Of a stretch of 64,000 nt of DNA, positions 49,363 through 59,166 are shown one piece after another. The notes under the pieces were generated by a model. That model made no database searches, was not told where the DNA came from, and saw nothing but the letters and a program-made list of their open reading frames with translations. Source of the stretch: Rhodanobacter sp. B04 (lineage in GTDB: Bacteria > Pseudomonadota > Gammaproteobacteria > Xanthomonadales > Rhodanobacteraceae); contig NZ_MUNV01000011.1 of the NCBI RefSeq assembly GCF_002001125.1, forward strand, positions 1-64,000. The letters are read 5' to 3'. Within the stretch, counting starts at the first letter, position 1. Every line of letters starts with the position of its first letter. The position numbers were made by a program, and so were the translations under genes.

Positions 49363-49641
49363 ATGGACGATCTGATCGCCAGAGCCTCCCAGGGCGTTGA
49401 TCCCGACGCACCGGGCGCGTTCTGGCAGATCTTCGTCAATCTGTTGAATATGCTGCCGTGGGCCGCCATGTTCTGGTGGAACCTGCTGTTCGTTGCCGTC
49501 GGTGCATTGTTGGGTTGGTGGCGCGGCCGAACCGCGGAAGGCATCGTCTGGGCGCTGGTGCTGGGGCCGATCGGCTGGGTCGTGATCCTCGCCAAGCCCC
49601 GGCCCAAACCGCCTGCCAGGCCGCCGCCGTTGCGGCGGTGA
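49363..49641 (+). CDS. Small membrane protein
   Basis: A 92-residue protein with two hydrophobic segments (about 24-50 and 58-76; VNLLNMLPWAAMFWWNLLFVAVGALLGWW) and a proline/arginine-rich C-terminal tail (PRPKPPARPPPLRR). It lies between gltX and zur with 35- and 56-base gaps. No family was recognised. Confidence 0.65.
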   Translation: MDDLIARASQGVDPDAPGAFWQIFVNLLNMLPWAAMFWWNLLFVAVGALLGWWRGRTAEGIVWALVLGPIGWVVILAKPRPKPPARPPPLRR

Positions 49642-49697
49642 ACTCGGCCAGGGTACGCGGCAGGCGCCAGTGTATGATCCATCCAGAGGTAAGACCC

Positions 49698-50183
49698 TTG
49701 AGCCACGACGCTGCCCACCACACGCACGCGCATCACCCGCATCATCACGATGCGAAGGGTTTCGTACGCGCGGTCGAGCATGCCAGCGAGGAACGCGGCC
49801 TGCGCCTTACGCCGTTGCGCAAGGAAGTGCTGGAGCTGATCGCCGACGCGCACAAGCCGATCAAGGCCTACGACCTGCTCGACCTGCTGCGTGAGAAGCA
49901 CGGCAATGCGGCACCGCCCACGGTCTACCGTGCGCTTGATTTCCTGCTGGAGAACGGCTTCATCCACAAGTTGGAATCGATCAACGCCTTCGTCTCCTGC
50001 CACCATCCGGCCGAGGCGCATCAGGTACCGTTCCTGATCTGCGATACCTGTTCCAGCGCGCAGGAAGTGTGCGATGAGCGAGTGGCCGAGCTGATCGAGG
50101 CCCAGGCCGCGGCACTCGGCTTCCGGCCGCAGGCGCAGACGCTGGAAGTGCACGGCACCTGCAAGAACTGCCGTAAGCCCTGA
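49698..50183 (+). CDS. zur: Zinc uptake regulator, Fur family
   Basis: A 161-residue Fur-family repressor. The winged-helix contains GLRLTPLRKEVLELIADAHKPIKAYDLLDLL and APPTVYRALDFLLENGFIHKLES; the dimerisation domain has HHPAEAHQVPFLICDTCSSAQEVCDE and a C-terminal CKNCRKP pair for structural zinc. A short His-rich N-terminus (HHTHAHHPHHH) is unusual for Fur. Zur rather than Fur is inferred from the CxxC pairs and the following metal genes. TTG at 49698 has AGAGGT upstream; ATG at 49674 would add eight residues. Confidence 0.87.
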   Translation: MSHDAAHHTHAHHPHHHDAKGFVRAVEHASEERGLRLTPLRKEVLELIADAHKPIKAYDLLDLLREKHGNAAPPTVYRALDFLLENGFIHKLESINAFVSCHHPAEAHQVPFLICDTCSSAQEVCDERVAELIEAQAAALGFRPQAQTLEVHGTCKNCRKP

Positions 50184-50235
50184 TCGGCCTTGTTAGATCG
50201 TTGGTCGCCTCGGCGAGACGGTATGGCGCTCTTGA

Positions 50236-50252
50236 ATGTTATAAAGTAACAT
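50236..50252 (+). promoter_or_regulatory. Zur-box candidate upstream of merC-like gene
   Basis: ATGTTA-TAAAG-TAACAT is a perfect 6-bp dyad with a five-base centre, closely matching the gammaproteobacterial Zur operator pattern (GTTAT...ATAAC type). It lies 53 bases before the MerC-like gene and directly after zur, so Zur probably represses this gene when zinc is plentiful. Confidence 0.7.
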
Positions 50253-50304
50253 ATCATCCACTAGGGTTATCGAGTCGCCACGTTTGGCGACGGCAGACAG
50301 GTCG

Positions 50305-50739
50305 ATGGACTCCGAGCAGGCAAACAAATCCCGCTGGTGGCATGTGGCCGACCGCATCGGTGCGACGGCTTCGTTCCTGTGCGCGATCCACTGTGCGCTG
50401 TTGCCGTTCGTGCTGGCGCTGTTGCCGTTCATCGGCCTGGAGTTTCTGGCCGATCATCGTTTCGAGCGCGGCTTCGTGTTCTTCGCCTGCACGCTCGCCC
50501 TGTTCGCGATGATCCGCGGCTATCGTCGTCACCAGGTCACGCTGCCCTTGCTGCTGGCCGCGCCAGGGCTGGGCCTGCTGCTGCTTGGCGTCACTTACGC
50601 CGAGCACTATTCGGTGATCCTGCACAGCGTGCTGGTGACCTGTGGCGGCCTGCTGGTGGCTTCGGCGCATTTCGTCAATCTGCGCAGTGACCGTCGCTAC
50701 GGCCATGACCATGTGCATGGCCCGCAGTGCGCGCACTGA
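50305..50739 (+). CDS. MerC-domain membrane protein
   Basis: A 144-residue membrane protein with four hydrophobic helices and the MerC signature CAIHCALLPFVLALLPFIGLEFL (Cys-x3-Cys in the first helix). The C-terminus is His-rich (YGHDHVHGPQCAH). MerC proteins import mercury, but MerC-domain proteins near Zur are thought to handle zinc or another divalent metal; the upstream Zur-type site supports this. TTG at 50284 is an alternative start. Confidence 0.8.
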   Translation: MDSEQANKSRWWHVADRIGATASFLCAIHCALLPFVLALLPFIGLEFLADHRFERGFVFFACTLALFAMIRGYRRHQVTLPLLLAAPGLGLLLLGVTYAEHYSVILHSVLVTCGGLLVASAHFVNLRSDRRYGHDHVHGPQCAH

Positions 50740-50800
50740 ATCGCGTGCAGCCGCACCCTCGTGATTGTGTAACGGCAGCTGCCGTTCCTAGCATGCACGG

Positions 50801-51745
50801 ATGAGCATGTCGCATACGCACTCGCACGATCATCCACGCGCGCATGAGCACGCCATTCCGGGCGGTGGCCAGGACCGCAAGCTGCTGTTTGCCTTCGTCC
50901 TGACCACCTTGATGATGGTGGCCGAGGTGGTCGGCGGCGCATGGTCCGGCTCGTTGGCGCTGCTGGCCGATGCCGGTCACATGATGGTCGACGCACTGGC
51001 GCTGCTGCTGGCGCTGGTCGGCGCGTGGATGGCGACCCGGCCGGCCGATGCGCGGCGCAGCTACGGCTATGGCCGGATCGAGGTGCTGGTTGGCTTCGTC
51101 AATGCACTGAGCCAGTTCGTCCTGGTTGGCTGGATCATCTACGAGGCGATCACCCGGCTGATGCACCCCGGGGAAATCCTGTCCGGGACGATGCTGGTGG
51201 TGGCGATCATCGGCCTGCTGGTGAACCTGCTGGTGCTGCGCATGCTGCACGGGCATGCGCATGACAACGTCAATCTGGCCGGCGCGAGCCTGCACGTCTT
51301 GGGCGACCTGCTCGGTTCGGTGGCGGCGGTGGTGGCGGCGCTGGCGATCCGCTGGCTTGGTTGGGAGTGGGCCGATCCGGTGCTGTCGTTGCTGGTGTCG
51401 CTGCTGATCCTCAACAGTGCGTGGCGCCTGTTGCGGCTGTCCGGGCACATCCTGCTTGAAGGCGTCCCCGACGGGATGGACAGTGCGGCAGTGGAAGTGT
51501 CGCTGCGTGGTGCCGATCCGTCGATCCGTGATATTCACCACCTGCACGTATGGCAGCTCGCGTCGGGCTCGCGCATGGCGACCCTGCATGCCGAGCTGCA
51601 TGAGCATGCCGATGGCGCGCAGGCCTTGCGGGCGATCAAGCAGATGCTGCGGGAGCATTTCGGCGTCCAGCATGTGACCGTGCAGATCGATCCGGGCGAA
51701 TGCCTGGATCAGGCGCCGGGTTGTGCGGGGCACGGCCATCGCTGA
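50801..51745 (+). CDS. Cation diffusion facilitator (zinc exporter, ZitB/CzcD-like)
   Basis: A 314-residue CDF transporter exporting zinc in exchange for protons. The His-rich N-terminus (SHTHSHDHPRAHEHA) is followed by six helices with the metal site in two H-x3-D motifs: ADAGHMMVDAL and LHVLGDLLGS. The C-terminal cytoplasmic domain includes IRDIHHLHVWQLASGSRMATLHAEL. H-x3-D in both helices fits zinc-preferring ZitB/CzcD. With zur and the MerC-like gene it forms a zinc-homeostasis group. Confidence 0.92.
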   Translation: MSMSHTHSHDHPRAHEHAIPGGGQDRKLLFAFVLTTLMMVAEVVGGAWSGSLALLADAGHMMVDALALLLALVGAWMATRPADARRSYGYGRIEVLVGFVNALSQFVLVGWIIYEAITRLMHPGEILSGTMLVVAIIGLLVNLLVLRMLHGHAHDNVNLAGASLHVLGDLLGSVAAVVAALAIRWLGWEWADPVLSLLVSLLILNSAWRLLRLSGHILLEGVPDGMDSAAVEVSLRGADPSIRDIHHLHVWQLASGSRMATLHAELHEHADGAQALRAIKQMLREHFGVQHVTVQIDPGECLDQAPGCAGHGHR

Positions 51746-51771
51746 CGCTGGCTGCTGAGGTCCCGCGCTGC

Positions 51772-51777
51772 TATGAT
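51772..51777 (+). promoter_or_regulatory. -10 box candidate for the THX gene
   Basis: TATGAT lies 36 bases before the THX start and 27 bases after the CDF gene stop. The -35 region is poor. Confidence 0.35.
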
Positions 51778-51812
51778 GGTAGGCCGTTCATCCAATAAAT
51801 CAAGGAGTTCCC

Positions 51813-51974
51813 ATGGGTAAGGGCGATCGCAAGACCCGTCGCGGCAAGACCTACCGCGGCAGCTACGGCAATACCCGTGCGCACGGCGCGCTGCCGGCCG
51901 TCGTCGGCGCCAAGCCGACGGTGACCAAGCCGGCCGCCGCGAAGAAGGCTGCGCCGAAGAAGAAGTCGGCCTGA
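51813..51974 (+). CDS. 30S ribosomal protein THX
   Basis: A 53-residue very basic protein beginning MGKGDRKTRRGKTYRGSYGN and ending in an Ala/Lys-rich tail (AAAKKAAPKKKSA). The N-terminal 26 residues match the bacterial THX (plastid PSRP-7-related) family, which stabilises the head of the 30S subunit. AAGGAG stands seven bases upstream and a strong terminator follows. Confidence 0.9.
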   Translation: MGKGDRKTRRGKTYRGSYGNTRAHGALPAVVGAKPTVTKPAAAKKAAPKKKSA

Positions 51975-52000
51975 GCCAGCCCGCACCGGACTGATGAAGA

Positions 52001-52023
52001 CCCCCGCCCCGGCGGGGGTTTTT
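52001..52023 (+). terminator. Intrinsic terminator after THX gene
   Basis: CCCCCGCC (52001-52008) and GGCGGGGG (52011-52018) with a CC loop, followed by TTTTTG. Confidence 0.9.
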
Positions 52024-52217
52024 GTTTTCAGGGATGTGGATTTGTTCGAGTCGCAGTCGATACGCCTGATCGTGCGCCTGTGTCGCAGGCGATGGCTGGG
52101 GACGCAGCGAACGTCATTGCCCGTCCCGTCGATTCGTTGCGCATCGAGCCGACGCGCGGGAGATGGCTGTCCCGGCGCCGGAATCTGAATGCCGGTTGAC
52201 ACACTTAGGCAACCGGT

Positions 52218-52274
52218 TTGCCGCGCTGCCACATGCCATGTATCATTCGATCCATTGTGTTAATGCATTAGTAC
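52218..52274 (+). promoter_or_regulatory. his operon promoter and TrpR-family operator candidate
   Basis: TTGCCG (52218-52223) and TATCAT (52241-52246) are spaced by 17 bases. Just downstream, GTGTTAATGCATTAGTAC (52257-52274) is an 18-bp dyad (7 of 9 positions paired, core TAATGCATTA perfect) that resembles the E. coli trp operator half-site CTAGTAC. It overlaps the expected transcription start, a repressor position, and ends three bases before the TrpR-like gene. Confidence 0.6.
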
Positions 52275-52277
52275 ATT

Positions 52278-52616
52278 ATGAAACGTCGATCGCTGGATCC
52301 CGAAACCCCCGACGAGTCAGCCAAGCTGAGCCTTTGCGAGGCCCTGCTGTCGATGAAGAACGCCGACGAGATGGGCGCCTTCCTGGGCGACTTGTGCACG
52401 CCTGCCGAACTGGAGGTGCTGGTGGACCGTTGGCGGGTGGTGCCGTATCTGCTGGAAGGCATCGCCTATCGGGAGATCCACGAGCGCACCGCGGTCAGCA
52501 TCACCACCATCGGACGGGTGGCTCGCTATCTCAACCAGGGCAACGGCGGCTATCTGGCTGCGGCAGCTCGCGCGGCCCGCCGGCAATCGCTGGCGGCGAA
52601 GAAGGCAAAGGCATGA
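52278..52616 (+). CDS. TrpR-like regulator (YerC/YecD type), predicted his repressor
   Basis: A 112-residue all-helical DNA-binding protein of the TrpR superfamily, YerC-like subgroup. The core LCEALLSMKNADEMGAFLGDLCTPAELEVLVDRWRVVPYLLEGIAYREIHERTAVSITTIGRVARYL carries the helix-turn-helix. As first gene of the his operon it is probably an autoregulator responding to histidine, as proposed for TrpR-like genes heading his operons in Xanthomonadales; this is inference. The stop overlaps hisG (ATGA). Confidence 0.85.
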   Translation: MKRRSLDPETPDESAKLSLCEALLSMKNADEMGAFLGDLCTPAELEVLVDRWRVVPYLLEGIAYREIHERTAVSITTIGRVARYLNQGNGGYLAAAARAARRQSLAAKKAKA

Positions 52617-53506
52617 AGACGCGTGACCGTTTGCGTATTGCGATGCAGAAATCCGGCCGGCTCACCGAGCCTGCGCTGGAACTGCTCACCCGTTGCGGGC
52701 TCACGTTCCGGCAGAGTCGCGACAAGCTGTTCTGTTTCGGTGAGGGCGAGCCGGTCGACCTGCTGCTGGTGCGCGATGACGACATCCCCGGCTTGATCGC
52801 CCAAGGTGTTTGTGACCTCGGCATCGTCGGACGCAATGTGCTGAGCGAATTCCAACTCACCGCCGGATGCGAGCTTGCGCCGCTCAGCGAACTGCGTCCG
52901 CTCGGCTTCGGTCGCTGCCGCTTGTCGATCGCGGTGCCGCAGGAGCTGGATTACCACGGGCCGCAGCAGTTGGAAGGCCGGCGTATCGCCACCTCGTATC
53001 CCGGCCTGCTCGGCGAGTGGCTGCGCACGCATGCCGTGGATGCCGGCGTCGTGATGCTGGCCGGTTCGGTCGAGATCGCGCCGAAGCTGGGCACCGCCGA
53101 TGCGATCTGCGACCTGGTGCAAAGCGGCGGCACCCTGGTCGCGAACCAGTTGCGCGAGGCCGAGGTGCTGCTGGAAAGCGAGGCGGTGCTGGCGGGGTCG
53201 TTGACGCTGCCGGTCGATGAGCGCGGCGACATGCTGGAGCTTCTGCTGAAGCGGCTGGATGGCGTGATCCAGGTGCGCGAATCACGCCTGCTGCTGCTGC
53301 AGACCTCGCGTCACACGCTGGAGGCGGTTACCCGGCTGCTGCCGGGTGGGCCACAGCCAACCCTGCTGTCGGTGGCCGGTCAGCCGGATCAGCTGATGCT
53401 ACAGGCGCTGTGCGCCGGCGAGGTGAGCTGGCGGCAGCTGGAAGAGATCAAGAAGGCCGGTGCGCGCGAGATGTATGTGTTGCCGGTGGAGAAAATGCTC
53501 GTATGA
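52613..53506 (+). CDS. hisG: ATP phosphoribosyltransferase (long form)
   Basis: A 297-residue enzyme for the first step of histidine synthesis. [33 protein letters not shown] and [12 protein letters not shown] with [25 protein letters not shown] are typical. The C-terminal ~75 residues are the regulatory histidine-binding domain of the long form, so no HisZ is needed. Confidence 0.97.
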   Translation: MKTRDRLRIAMQKSGRLTEPALELLTRCGLTFRQSRDKLFCFGEGEPVDLLLVRDDDIPGLIAQGVCDLGIVGRNVLSEFQLTAGCELAPLSELRPLGFGRCRLSIAVPQELDYHGPQQLEGRRIATSYPGLLGEWLRTHAVDAGVVMLAGSVEIAPKLGTADAICDLVQSGGTLVANQLREAEVLLESEAVLAGSLTLPVDERGDMLELLLKRLDGVIQVRESRLLLLQTSRHTLEAVTRLLPGGPQPTLLSVAGQPDQLMLQALCAGEVSWRQLEEIKKAGAREMYVLPVEKMLV

Positions 53507-54825
53507 AGCAGGTTGGCATGAACCGTATCGACTGGAATGCGTTGGACGATGCTGCGCGAGGCGAGGCATTGGCGCGCCCCGCACAGTCGCGCGCCGATGA
53601 GCTGCGGCGCGGCGTCGAGCGGATCGTCGCCGCCGTGCGCGAACGTGGTGATACCGCATTGCGGGAACTCAGCGCGAAATACGACCGTTGCGCGCTGGAA
53701 GCGATCGAAGTGGACGAGGCCGAGTTCGCCGCCGCCGAAGCATCGCTCGATCCGGCCCTGAAAGCCGCGATCCACGAAGCGGCCGCACGCATCGAACTGT
53801 TCCATCGTGCGGCTGCGCCGCAGCCCGTGGGCGTGGATACCGCTGCTGGCGTCCGGGTGGAGCGGATCTTGCGCCCGATCAGCCGGATCGGCCTGTATGT
53901 GCCGGCGGGCACGGCGCCGTTGCCATCGACCGCACTGATGCTCGGCATCCCGGCGCAGATCGCCGGTTGCCGCCAGGTGGTGTTGTGTTCGCCGGCGCGC
54001 GCCGACGGATCCTGCGACGAGGCGGTGCTGTATGCGGCACGCGTCACCGGCGTGCACAAGGTATTCAAGCTCGGGGGTGCGCAGGCGATCGCGGCGATGG
54101 CGTATGGCACGTCCAGCGTACCGAAGTGCGACAAGTTGTTTGGCCCCGGCAACGCCTGGGTTACCGAGGCTAAGCTGCAAGTCTCCGCTGATCCGGATGG
54201 TGCGGCGATCGACATGCCTGCTGGCCCCTCCGAGGTGCTGGTGATTGCCGATGCCGACGCCAACCCGATGTTCGTCGCCGCCGATCTGCTGTCACAGGCC
54301 GAACATGGCCCGGATTCGCAGGTGATCCTGCTGAGTCCTTCCACGGCGCTGCTGGACCAGGTGGCGATCGAGGTCGAGCGGCAACGTGCCGAACTGCCGC
54401 GTGGCGACATCGCGGAGAAGGCGCTGGCGCAGAGTCGTTCGATCGCCGTCGATTCGCTGGCGCAGGCGGTCGCGGTGAGCAACCGCTACGCGCCCGAGCA
54501 CCTGATCCTGCAGGTGGCCGAGCCCCGCGCCTTGCTGGATGGCATCGACAGCGCCGGCTCGATCTTCCTCGGTGCATGGACGCCTGAATCGGTAGGCGAT
54601 TACTGCAGCGGCAGCAATCATGTGCTGCCGACCTACGGTTATGCGCGCAGCTACAGCGGCATATCGGTGGCGAGCTACCAGAAGCAGATCACGGTGCAGG
54701 AAGTGAGTGAAGAAGGCTTGCGCAATATCGGCCCGTGCACGGCGACGCTGGCGGCGGCCGAGCAACTGGAAGCACATCGTCGCGCCGTGACCCTGCGCCT
54801 GGCAGCACTGGAGGCGCGGCCATGA
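53503..54825 (+). CDS. hisD: Histidinol dehydrogenase
   Basis: A 440-residue zinc enzyme performing the last two oxidations to histidine. Motifs include [40 protein letters not shown] and [14 protein letters not shown], with the zinc-site region [11 protein letters not shown] and the C-terminal [13 protein letters not shown]. The ATG at 53503 overlaps hisG; an ATG at 53518 is an alternative. Confidence 0.97.
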   Translation: MKQVGMNRIDWNALDDAARGEALARPAQSRADELRRGVERIVAAVRERGDTALRELSAKYDRCALEAIEVDEAEFAAAEASLDPALKAAIHEAAARIELFHRAAAPQPVGVDTAAGVRVERILRPISRIGLYVPAGTAPLPSTALMLGIPAQIAGCRQVVLCSPARADGSCDEAVLYAARVTGVHKVFKLGGAQAIAAMAYGTSSVPKCDKLFGPGNAWVTEAKLQVSADPDGAAIDMPAGPSEVLVIADADANPMFVAADLLSQAEHGPDSQVILLSPSTALLDQVAIEVERQRAELPRGDIAEKALAQSRSIAVDSLAQAVAVSNRYAPEHLILQVAEPRALLDGIDSAGSIFLGAWTPESVGDYCSGSNHVLPTYGYARSYSGISVASYQKQITVQEVSEEGLRNIGPCTATLAAAEQLEAHRRAVTLRLAALEARP

Positions 54826-55934
54826 GCGTGCTCGATCTGGCACGGCCGGAAATCCGCGCCATGCAGCCGTATTCCTCCGCCCGCATGGAGGCCAGCGGTG
54901 GTCAGGTATTCCTCAACGCGAATGAATCCGCATGGGCGCCGGTGGGCGACGATGGCCTCGGTTGCAACCGCTATCCCGAGCCGCAGCCAGCAGCCTTGGT
55001 CGACGCGCTGGCCGCGCTCTACGGCGTGCGCCGCGAACAATTGCTGGTGGGCCGTGGCAGCGACGAGGCGATCGATCTGCTGGTGCGTGCGTTCTGTCGT
55101 GCCGGCGAAGACGCGATCCTGATCCAGCCGCCGACCTTCGGCATGTACGCGGTATGTGCACGGATCCAGAATGCCGGCGTGATCGAGGTGGCGCTGCAGG
55201 CCGATTTCACCCTGGACGTGGACGCGATACTCGCTGCGATGACGCCGGCGGTGAAACTGGTCTTCATCTGCACCCCGAACAATCCCACCGGCCAACTGGT
55301 GCCGCGGGCGAGTGTCGAACGGCTTGCGCAGGCGCTGGCCGGTCGCGCGTTGCTGGTGGTGGACGAAGCCTACGTGGAGTTCACGGATGCTGGCGACACC
55401 AGCGTGGCCGACCTGATCGACCGCTACGACAATCTTGCCGTACTGCGTACCTTGTCGAAGGCCTGGGCCTTGGCTGGCGCGCGCATCGGTACGTTGCTGG
55501 CGAACGCCGAGGTGATCGCGCTGCTCAAGCGGATCATGCCGCCGTATCCGCTGCCCTTGCCGTGCGTGGAAGCTGCGCTGATCGCGTTGTCCGGCTGGGG
55601 CCAGGTGAATGCGCGCAATCATGTCGCCATCGTGCGCAATCAGCGGGGGCGGATGCATGAAGCGTTGCGCCAACTGCCCGGCGTGCGCGAGGTGCTGCCG
55701 TCGCAGGCGAATTTCCTGGCCGTGCGTTTCGAGGACGCTGGCGCGATGTATCAGAAGCTGCTTGCCGCGGGCATCGTGGTACGCGATGTACGCCGCTATC
55801 CGAATCTTGGCGACGCGCTGCGCATCACCATCGGTACACCCGATGAAAACGATCGTGTCCTGAACGAGTTGAAACAGGCGGCCATCGGTGGCCGTGGTTT
55901 TGTCGGCAAACCGGCTTCGGGTGACTACGCATGA
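54822..55934 (+). CDS. hisC: Histidinol-phosphate aminotransferase
   Basis: A 370-residue PLP aminotransferase. The PLP lysine is in [46 protein letters not shown] and VVDEAYVEF are class I/II features. It overlaps hisD (ATGA). Confidence 0.96.
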   Translation: MSVLDLARPEIRAMQPYSSARMEASGGQVFLNANESAWAPVGDDGLGCNRYPEPQPAALVDALAALYGVRREQLLVGRGSDEAIDLLVRAFCRAGEDAILIQPPTFGMYAVCARIQNAGVIEVALQADFTLDVDAILAAMTPAVKLVFICTPNNPTGQLVPRASVERLAQALAGRALLVVDEAYVEFTDAGDTSVADLIDRYDNLAVLRTLSKAWALAGARIGTLLANAEVIALLKRIMPPYPLPLPCVEAALIALSGWGQVNARNHVAIVRNQRGRMHEALRQLPGVREVLPSQANFLAVRFEDAGAMYQKLLAAGIVVRDVRRYPNLGDALRITIGTPDENDRVLNELKQAAIGGRGFVGKPASGDYA

Positions 55935-56995
55935 GCCGCAAGATTCTTTTCGTCGATCGTGACGGTTGCCTGATCGAGGAGCCGGCTGACGAACAGATCG
56001 ACAGCTACGACAAGCTGGCGCTGTTGCCGGGCGTGATCGCCGCGCTGCAGCGCTTCGTCGCCGCTGGTTACGAGCTGGTGATGGTGACGAACCAGGATGG
56101 CCTCGGTACCGACAGTTTCCCCGAGCCGCACTTCGCCGGGCCGCACGAGCTGCTGATGCGCATCCTCGCCTCGCAGGGAGTGCGTTTCCGTGAAGTGCTG
56201 ATCGACCGCAGTTTCCCGCATGAGGGCAAGGACACCCGCAAGCCGGGCATCGGCATGCTGCGCCATTACCTCGCCGACGACGGCTGGAGCCGGGCGGCCT
56301 CGGCGATGGTCGGCGATCGCGAGACGGATCTGCAGTTCGCCGCGAACCTCGGCGTGCGCGGCCTGCGCGTGGGCCCGCTCGGCGTGAGCTGGGACGAGCT
56401 TGCACACCAGCTGCTGGATGCGCCGCGCACGGCGACGGTGGTGCGCAATACCAAGGAAACCCGCATCACGGTCAGCGTGGACCTGGACAAGCTGGCCGAG
56501 CCGAAGGCGCATACCGGGCTGGGTTTCTTCGACCACATGCTGGAACAGATCGGCAAGCACGGCGGCTTCGCGCTGGAGCTGAGTTGCGACGGCGACACCC
56601 ACATCGACGAGCACCACACCATCGAGGACTGCGCGCTGGCGCTGGGGCAGGCATTGAAGCAGGCGCTGGGCGACAAGCGCGGCATCGGTCGTTACGGCTT
56701 CACCTTGCCGATGGACGAGTCGCAGGCCAGCGCGGCGCTGGATCTGTCCGGGCGGCCGTACTTCGTGTTCGATGGCCGCTTCCCGCGCGAACGCGTGGGC
56801 GAGGTGCCGACCGAACTGGTGCCGCACTTCTTCCGCTCGCTGTGCGAGACGCTGGGCGCGAACCTGCACCTGGCCGTGCAGGGCGACAATGCGCATCACA
56901 TGGTCGAAGCCTGCTTCAAGGTGGTCGCGCGCACATTGCGCCAGGCAATTCGCCGCGAAGGCAGTGAGTTGCCCAGCACCAAGGGCGCCTTGTAA
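55931..56995 (+). CDS. hisB: Bifunctional histidinol phosphatase / imidazoleglycerol-phosphate dehydratase
   Basis: A 354-residue fusion as in enterobacteria. The N-terminal HAD phosphatase has [10 protein letters not shown] (catalytic Asp pair) and [16 protein letters not shown]. The C-terminal dehydratase has [20 protein letters not shown] and [17 protein letters not shown] with the manganese-binding histidines, plus a second pair near [11 protein letters not shown]. It overlaps hisC. Confidence 0.97.
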   Translation: MSRKILFVDRDGCLIEEPADEQIDSYDKLALLPGVIAALQRFVAAGYELVMVTNQDGLGTDSFPEPHFAGPHELLMRILASQGVRFREVLIDRSFPHEGKDTRKPGIGMLRHYLADDGWSRAASAMVGDRETDLQFAANLGVRGLRVGPLGVSWDELAHQLLDAPRTATVVRNTKETRITVSVDLDKLAEPKAHTGLGFFDHMLEQIGKHGGFALELSCDGDTHIDEHHTIEDCALALGQALKQALGDKRGIGRYGFTLPMDESQASAALDLSGRPYFVFDGRFPRERVGEVPTELVPHFFRSLCETLGANLHLAVQGDNAHHMVEACFKVVARTLRQAIRREGSELPSTKGAL

Positions 56996-57585
56996 TGAGC
57001 GTGGTCCTCGTCGATGCGGGCGGCACCAATATCGGCTCGGTACGCTATGCGCTGCAGCGGCTCGGCGTGGATGCCGCGCTGACGGCGGACGCCGCGGCGA
57101 TCCGCTCTGCCGACAAGGTGATCCTGCCCGGCGTCGGTGCGGCCGGTCCCGGCATGGCGCGGCTGCGCGAGCTTGGATTGATCGAACTGATGCGTACGCT
57201 GACCCAGCCGGTGCTCGGCGTTTGCCTGGGCATGCAGCTGTTGTGCGCGGATTCGGAGGAGGGCGATACCACCTGCCTCGGGCTGATACCGGCGTCGGTG
57301 CGCCGTTTCGTCGAAGCTCCCGGCCTGCGCGTGCCGCACATGGGCTGGAATCAACTGCGCGCGAAACAGCCGCACCCGTTGCTGGCCGGACTGGGCGGCG
57401 ACGATCAGGCCTACTTCGTGCACAGCTATGCGGTGCCGGTGGGCGACTGGAGTCTTGCCACCAGCGACTACGGCGAAACGTTCTCGGCGGTGATCGCCCG
57501 CGACAACTTCCACGGCATGCAATTCCACCCTGAGCGCTCCGCCGCGGTTGGCGCGAAGCTCCTGCAGAATTTTCTCTCGTTATGA
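56995..57585 (+). CDS. hisH: Imidazole glycerol phosphate synthase, glutamine amidotransferase subunit
   Basis: A 196-residue glutaminase supplying ammonia to HisF. The nucleophile is Cys77 in GVCLGMQLLC and the His/Glu of the triad are in GMQFHPERS; ILPGVGAAGPGMARL is typical. The start shares a base with the hisB stop (TAATG). Confidence 0.97.
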   Translation: MSVVLVDAGGTNIGSVRYALQRLGVDAALTADAAAIRSADKVILPGVGAAGPGMARLRELGLIELMRTLTQPVLGVCLGMQLLCADSEEGDTTCLGLIPASVRRFVEAPGLRVPHMGWNQLRAKQPHPLLAGLGGDDQAYFVHSYAVPVGDWSLATSDYGETFSAVIARDNFHGMQFHPERSAAVGAKLLQNFLSL

Positions 57586-58310
57586 CATTCGAAGTGATCC
57601 CGGCGATCGACCTGCGCGCCGGCCAGGTGGTACGCCTTAAACAGGGCGACTACGCGCAGCAGACTACCTATGCAAGCGATCCGCGCGAGCTGGCGCAGCG
57701 CTATGCCGCTGCGGGTGCACGCTGGCTACATCTGGTCGATCTGGACGGCGCCCGTTCCGGCAGCCTCGACAACCTGGCTGTCATCCAGGCCATCGCCGTC
57801 GACGGCATGCAGATTCAGGCCGGTGGTGGCGTGCGCGGGGAGGCCGATCTCCAGCGTCTGTTCGAGGCCGGCGTGCGTCGCGTGGTGCTGGGCAGCGTGG
57901 CGATCCGCGAGCCCGGGCTGGTCGCCGGCTGGCTGGCCAAATACGGCGCCGAGCGGCTGACCATCGCGCTCGACACACGCCTTGTCGACGGCCGCTGGGC
58001 CTTGCCCAGTGCCGGCTGGACCGAAGTCGAGGCGCGCACGCTGGACGAGCTCGCACCGTGGTATGCCGCGCGTGGCGCACGCCATCTGCTGTGCACCGAC
58101 ATCGACCGCGACGGCATGCTGGCCGGTTTCAATCTGGAGCTGTATCGCCATCTCGCCCATCGCGTGCCGCAGCTGGCGGTGCAGGCTTCCGGCGGCGTGC
58201 GTTCGCTGGACGATATCCGTGCGGCACGCGAGGCCGGTGCACAGGGCGTGATCCTTGGGCGTGCCTTGCTGGAAGGGCGCTTCACCGTGCAGGAGGCGCT
58301 GGCATGTTGA
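57582..58310 (+). CDS. hisA: ProFAR isomerase
   Basis: A 242-residue (beta/alpha)8 isomerase. The catalytic Asp is in [63 protein letters not shown] and [12 protein letters not shown] are conserved. It overlaps hisH (ATGA). Confidence 0.97.
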   Translation: MTFEVIPAIDLRAGQVVRLKQGDYAQQTTYASDPRELAQRYAAAGARWLHLVDLDGARSGSLDNLAVIQAIAVDGMQIQAGGGVRGEADLQRLFEAGVRRVVLGSVAIREPGLVAGWLAKYGAERLTIALDTRLVDGRWALPSAGWTEVEARTLDELAPWYAARGARHLLCTDIDRDGMLAGFNLELYRHLAHRVPQLAVQASGGVRSLDDIRAAREAGAQGVILGRALLEGRFTVQEALAC

Positions 58311-59101
58311 GTCGCCGCATCATTCCCTGCCTGGACGTGCGCGACGGCAAGGTGGTCAAGGGCGTGCGTTTCCGCGATCACGTGGTGATGGGTGAGATCG
58401 TCGACCTCGCCTTGCGTTATCGCGACGAGGGTGCCGACGAACTGGTGTTCTACGACATCACCGCCAGCCCGGAAGGACGCGGCGTAGATCGCGGCTGGGT
58501 CGAGCGGGTGGCACGGGTGATCGACATTCCGTTCTGCGTCGCCGGCGGCATTCGTTCGGTGGACGAGGCGCGCGCGGTGCTGCATGCCGGCGCCGACAAG
58601 ATTTCGGTCAACTCGCCGGCGCTGGAACGCCCAGCACTGATCGACGAACTGGCGGCTGCATTCGGCGTGCAGTGCGTGGTGGTCGGCATCGACTCGCTGC
58701 GCGATGCGGATGGTGCTTGGCGCGTACGCCAATACACCGGCGACCCCACGAAAACGCAGGCGCTGCCGCGTATGACTTCGGACTGGATGATCGAGGCGCA
58801 GCAGCGCGGTGCCGGCGAGATCGTGCTCAACTGCATGGGTAGCGACGGTGTGCGCCAGGGCTACGATCTGGAGCAGCTGTCGATGGTCCGCGCGATCTGC
58901 CGGGTGCCGCTGATTGCCTCCGGCGGTGCCGGCGCGCCGGAGCATTTCCGCGATGCCTTCGTCGAGGCCGACGTGGACGGCGCACTGGCCGCCAGCGTGT
59001 TTCACTCCGGTGCCATCGCGATCCCCGAACTCAAGCACTATCTGCGCGGGCAGGGCGTGGCGGTCAGAGAAGTGAGTAAAGAAGCGAGGAGTGAGAAGTG
59101 A
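58304..59101 (+). CDS. hisF: Imidazole glycerol phosphate synthase cyclase subunit
   Basis: A 265-residue cyclase. [18 protein letters not shown] contains the catalytic Asp; [38 protein letters not shown] and [14 protein letters not shown] follow. The C-terminal tail [10 protein letters not shown] extends beyond the usual end and is encoded by the left arm of a repeat element, so the original stop appears to have been replaced. Confidence 0.97.
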   Translation: MLSRRIIPCLDVRDGKVVKGVRFRDHVVMGEIVDLALRYRDEGADELVFYDITASPEGRGVDRGWVERVARVIDIPFCVAGGIRSVDEARAVLHAGADKISVNSPALERPALIDELAAAFGVQCVVVGIDSLRDADGAWRVRQYTGDPTKTQALPRMTSDWMIEAQQRGAGEIVLNCMGSDGVRQGYDLEQLSMVRAICRVPLIASGGAGAPEHFRDAFVEADVDGALAASVFHSGAIAIPELKHYLRGQGVAVREVSKEARSEK

Positions 59102-59166
59102 GAGAAAAGCTGACCCCAGATCAATGGCCGCAGTCCGCGGCGCTCTTACCCACTCCTCACTCCTTC
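59081..59166. repeat. Imperfect inverted repeat element at the hisF-hisI junction
   Basis: GAAGCGAGGAGTGAGAAGTG begins at 59081, and a related inverted arm CTCTTACCCACTCCTCACTC lies at 59143-59162. The arms pair imperfectly over about 20 bases with a 38-base loop. The GAGGAGTGAGAAGTGAG style is typical of dispersed repeats in xanthomonad-type genomes. The left arm is translated as the end of HisF, and the whole separates hisF from the best hisI start. Confidence 0.6.

Larger units (their letters stand above)
51975..52277. other. Non-coding gap before the histidine operon
   Basis: 303 bases hold the THX terminator and, at the right end, the his promoter and operator candidate. No His-codon run or alternative hairpins typical of a his attenuator are seen, so control by leader-peptide attenuation is unlikely. 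The middle has no recognised feature. Confidence 0.6.

Noticed and set aside
51975-52277. Histidine attenuator leader peptide
   Set aside because: No run of His codons and no alternative antiterminator hairpins were found; an operator-type site is present instead.
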